DNA of 23,912 bases, taken from contig UQVR01000017.1 in the NCBI GenBank assembly GCA_900544625.1, forward strand, positions 1-23,912, in the 5' to 3' direction. Source of the stretch: an uncultured Mycoplasmatota bacterium. GTDB taxonomy: Bacteria; Bacillota_I; Bacilli_A; RF39; UBA660. The notes under the pieces are model-generated. The model had not been told where the DNA came from. It searched no databases and was given only the letters and a program-made list of their open reading frames with translations. Of the stretch, positions 21,940 through 23,912 are shown piece after piece; within the stretch, counting starts at the first letter, position 1; the number at the start of each line of letters is the position of its first letter. The position numbers were made by a program, and so were the translations under genes.

Positions 21940-22125
21940 TTATCCCCTTCCTTTATATATTAAAAAAAATCCACTTAAAAAAAACAAAATAATTCCTTTT
22001 CTAATAATAAAATAAACAAAATCAAAGAAAGTATACCCTATATAAAATAAATTTACATAAATTATCACAAAAAACAAGCCAATACTTATCAACACACAGC
22101 CTAAAACTATTTTTAATATACTCAT
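21940..22125 (-). CDS. small two-helix membrane protein
   Basis: A 61-residue protein with two hydrophobic segments (about 4-30 and 36-56), no family recognised. The coding assignment is supported by the tight 1-nt spacing to the next gene, whose SD overlaps its last codons. No SD precedes its own ATG; instead TATAAT (minus strand, 22131-22136) stands 5 nt before it, so the mRNA may be leaderless. It is divergent from the cyclophilin gene. Confidence 0.6.
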   Translation of the reverse strand: MSILKIVLGCVLISIGLFFVIIYVNLFYIGYTFFDFVYFIIRKGIILFFLSGFFLIYKGRG

Positions 22126-22144
22126 AATTAATTATATGTAAATC

Positions 22145-22173
22145 TTGTTTATTTATTAAAAAAATGTTAAAAT
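22145..22173 (+). promoter_or_regulatory. predicted promoter of the cyclophilin-uppP pair
   Basis: TTGTTT (22145-22150), a 17-nt spacer and TAAAAT (22168-22173), 15 nt before the cyclophilin ATG. Confidence 0.6.
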
Positions 22174-22188
22174 TAACATGGTGATAAA

Positions 22189-22800
22189 ATGAAAAAAATA
22201 TTTTTAATTTTAATAAGTATTTTTCTTTTAACTGGATGTAACAAAAAAACATATGATAATCCTATAGTTACCATGAAAATAAAAGATTACGGAACAATTA
22301 AAATAGAATTATATCCTAAATATGCTCCGAATACAGTTGCAAACTTTGTTACACTAGTAGAAAATGGATTTTATGACAACAATACTTTCCATCGTTTAGT
22401 GCCAGGATTTGTATTACAAGGCGGAGACCCAAATGGCAATGGAAGTGGTGGCCCTGGATATACTATTAAAGGAGAATTTCGAGATAATAATTACACAAAA
22501 AACACATTAAAGCATACAACTGGCATTATTTCAATGGCACGAGCAAATGACCCCGATAGTGCAGGTTCTCAATTTTTTATCGTTTTAGCAAATTCTGAGA
22601 TGGTTAGCCTATCATTAGATAATAAATATGCAGCATTTGGTAAAGTTATCGAAGGAATGGATATAATTAAAAATATTGAAGATACTGAAAAAATAGAAAA
22701 CGCTATAACAGGGAAATTAAAAGAAAATATTACTATTGAATCAGCAACCGTAGAAACTTTTGGACAAGAATTTAAAGTAATTAAAAATAAAGATAAATAA
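22189..22800 (+). CDS. peptidyl-prolyl cis-trans isomerase, cyclophilin type, lipoprotein
   Basis: A 203-residue cyclophilin with a lipoprotein signal peptide (lipobox LTGC, lipidated Cys17), so it acts on the outer face of the membrane. The catalytic cyclophilin core is intact: FHRLVPGFVLQGGDPNGNGSGGPG (Arg, Phe and Gln of the active site), then GIISMARANDPDSAGSQFFIVLA, and YAAFGKVIEGMDIIKNIE. It speeds proline isomerisation, probably helping fold exported proteins. GGTGA stands 4 nt before the ATG. uppP follows after 24 nt, probably on the same transcript. Confidence 0.93.
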   Translation: MKKIFLILISIFLLTGCNKKTYDNPIVTMKIKDYGTIKIELYPKYAPNTVANFVTLVENGFYDNNTFHRLVPGFVLQGGDPNGNGSGGPGYTIKGEFRDNNYTKNTLKHTTGIISMARANDPDSAGSQFFIVLANSEMVSLSLDNKYAAFGKVIEGMDIIKNIEDTEKIENAITGKLKENITIESATVETFGQEFKVIKNKDK

Positions 22801-22824
22801 TAAAATTTAACAAGGAGATACATT

Positions 22825-23637
22825 ATGAACAACATATTAACATATATAATTTTAGGAATTATCCAAGGGTTAACAGAACCTTTACCAATATCAAGCTCTG
22901 GACACATATTTTTATTTAAAAATTTATTTAACACAACAATGTTTAATAGCTTAAACTTTGAAATAATTTCCAACTTTGGTTCATTCATAGCAATATTTAT
23001 TATATTCTGGAAAGATATTAAAGATTTAGTATCATCATTTTTCATTTACATATTTAATAAAGAAAAAAGAAAAACTACTAAAGAAAAGTTTAAGTATTGT
23101 TGGTTAGTAGTTATAAGTACAATACCAGTTGGAATTGTAGGATTCTTATTTAAAGATAAATTAGAAAGTCTTTATTCCTTAAAAGGATTAGCATTCGCCT
23201 TTTTAATAACAGCTCTTGCTCTATTTATAGTAAGAAATATAAAAGGAGATAAAGGTGACTATGATATAACTATTAAAGATGCAATTATCATTGGATTATT
23301 TCAAATGATAACAATTATTCCTGGTATAAGTAGAAGTGGAACAGTATTAGTAGCTTGCTTGCTTTGTCATCTAAAAAGGGATACTGCTTTAAAATACACC
23401 TTTATTTTATATTTTCCAGTGAGTGTAGCCACAATGCTTTTAGGTATAAGCGATTTAGCAAACACAGCTGAACTAAATACTTTATTAGTTCCTTACTTAC
23501 TAGGTATGTTAGCTGCAGGCATAGTTACTTATTTTTCATACAAATGGTTAAGCAATTGGGTAAAAAAAGGAAAACTTTGGAAGTTTTCAATATATTGTTT
23601 ATTACTAGCAATATTTATATTTATTTACTTTAGATAA
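22825..23637 (+). CDS. uppP: undecaprenyl-diphosphatase UppP (BacA)
   Basis: A 270-residue integral membrane phosphatase with about eight hydrophobic segments. Both active-site motifs are present: GLTEPLPISSSGH (about 15-27) and PGISRSGT (about 170-177). It dephosphorylates undecaprenyl diphosphate to recycle the lipid carrier for peptidoglycan and other wall polymers; extra copies give bacitracin resistance. Length is normal (265-280). SD AAGGAG lies 8 nt before the ATG. It is probably co-transcribed with the cyclophilin gene and ends at a strong terminator. Confidence 0.96.
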   Translation: MNNILTYIILGIIQGLTEPLPISSSGHIFLFKNLFNTTMFNSLNFEIISNFGSFIAIFIIFWKDIKDLVSSFFIYIFNKEKRKTTKEKFKYCWLVVISTIPVGIVGFLFKDKLESLYSLKGLAFAFLITALALFIVRNIKGDKGDYDITIKDAIIIGLFQMITIIPGISRSGTVLVACLLCHLKRDTALKYTFILYFPVSVATMLLGISDLANTAELNTLLVPYLLGMLAAGIVTYFSYKWLSNWVKKGKLWKFSIYCLLLAIFIFIYFR

Positions 23638-23667
23638 AAAGAAGAGTTTTAATTTAACTCTTCTTTT
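23637..23667. terminator. bidirectional terminator after uppP
   Basis: AAAAGAAGAGTT and AACTCTTCTTTT form a perfect 12-bp stem with a 7-nt loop. It serves uppP and the convergent Rpn-type gene, overlapping the stop codon of the latter. Confidence 0.88.
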
Positions 23668-23912
23668 AATTTTTCAATTTCTTTAATAGATAAATCAGTT
23701 ACTTTTGCAATTAATTCTATAACACAATTTTCTTTTAACATCGCTTTTGCTATATCTATTTTACCTTGTTTAACGCCTTCTGCTTTGCCTTCTTTTAGAC
23801 CTTCAGCTCTACCTTCTTTTAGGCCCTCAGCTCTACCTTCTGCTAAGGCTTCATCTCTAGCTTCTTCTAAAGTCATTTCGTCATCTAGTATTTCTCTATT
23901 ATAATAAAATAG
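23649..23912 (-). CDS. Rpn/PD-(D/E)XK nuclease-transposase family protein, C-terminal part only
   Basis: The frame is open to the window edge (residues LFYYNREILDDE before the internal Met at 23876), so this is the last 87 residues of a longer gene starting outside. The C-terminus is the typical tail of Rpn-type recombination-promoting nuclease/putative transposase proteins: a charged helix of repeated EGxxEG units, then AKAMLKENCVIELIAKVTDLSIKEIEKLKEEL. The N-terminal nuclease domain, with the catalytic residues, is not visible. Such genes are often multicopy in gut Firmicutes genomes. Confidence 0.8.
   Translation of the reverse strand, partial: LFYYNREILDDEMTLEEARDEALAEGRAEGLKEGRAEGLKEGKAEGVKQGKIDIAKAMLKENCVIELIAKVTDLSIKEIEKLKEELN
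23766..23837 (-). repeat. three tandem 24-bp units in the Rpn-type gene tail
   Basis: Units at 23814-23837, 23790-23813 and 23766-23789 encode GRAEGLKE, GRAEGLKE and GKAEGVKQ. The first two differ by only two bases; the third has diverged. In-frame units of this kind can change copy number. Confidence 0.85.

Noticed and set aside
22569..23045. 158-codon minus-strand open frame spanning the end of the cyclophilin gene and the start of uppP
   Set aside because: Both plus-strand genes are certain from their motifs; this frame has no family features.

Overview
The window is about 24 kb of very AT-rich DNA from a low-GC, Gram-positive-type bacterium. It carries dacB-spmA-spmB-rluB in the Bacillus order, together with yunB, yutD, a YutH-like gene and a NifU-domain gene, so it belongs to a lineage of class Bacilli with endospore-formation genes. 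An uncultured gut lineage near the Mollicutes/RF39 or Erysipelotrichia branch is my guess; no marker gene here settles it. The genetic code is the standard bacterial one: every Trp I checked is TGG, and the genes are full length when UGA is read as stop. Many genes use a GGTGA-type Shine-Dalgarno (SD) sequence about 5 nt before the start.

Layout. (1) 1-2800: a possible gene tail, an ASCH-domain gene, and a LigD-like protein with phosphoesterase and polymerase domains but no ligase domain, convergent with a ClpB-D1-like AAA+ ATPase. (2) 1883-6716, minus strand: a tight four-gene run of a CmpB-type membrane protein, a UgtP/MGDG-type lipid glycosyltransferase, a 716-aa HNH protein and the AAA+ ATPase. 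(3) 6768-8240: an M32 metallocarboxypeptidase. (4) 8333-9109, minus strand: a tRNA-Leu(UAA) gene split in its anticodon by a 688-nt group I intron whose P6 loop encodes an HNH homing endonuclease. (5) 9265-9725: a plus-strand tRNA cluster Ser-fMet-Asp-Phe-Asn. (6) 9793-14925: an S1-domain gene, a NifU-domain gene, and a minus-strand set with a YutH-like gene, yutD, yunB and three unknown genes. (7) 15030-18176: a ferredoxin gene and rluB/spmB/spmA/dacB. (8) 18326-20678: two unknown helical proteins plus a B3/B4 tRNA-binding-domain protein. (9) 20711-23912: a lipoprotein, a DUF3603-like protein, a small membrane protein, a lipoprotein cyclophilin, undecaprenyl-diphosphatase, and the C-terminal part of an Rpn-type PD-(D/E)XK protein.

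Most of the window is chromosomal housekeeping and sporulation DNA. The clearest mobile element is the intron with its endonuclease gene. P1 with its U-G splice pair, P4, P6, the P/Q/R/S core and a GAAA-capped hairpin can all be drawn by hand, and the joined exons give a perfect tRNA-Leu anticodon arm. The other accessory-looking content is the ligase-less LigD-like protein and the neighbouring HNH plus AAA+ pair. Their genes are adjacent, but nothing in the sequence proves that they work together.
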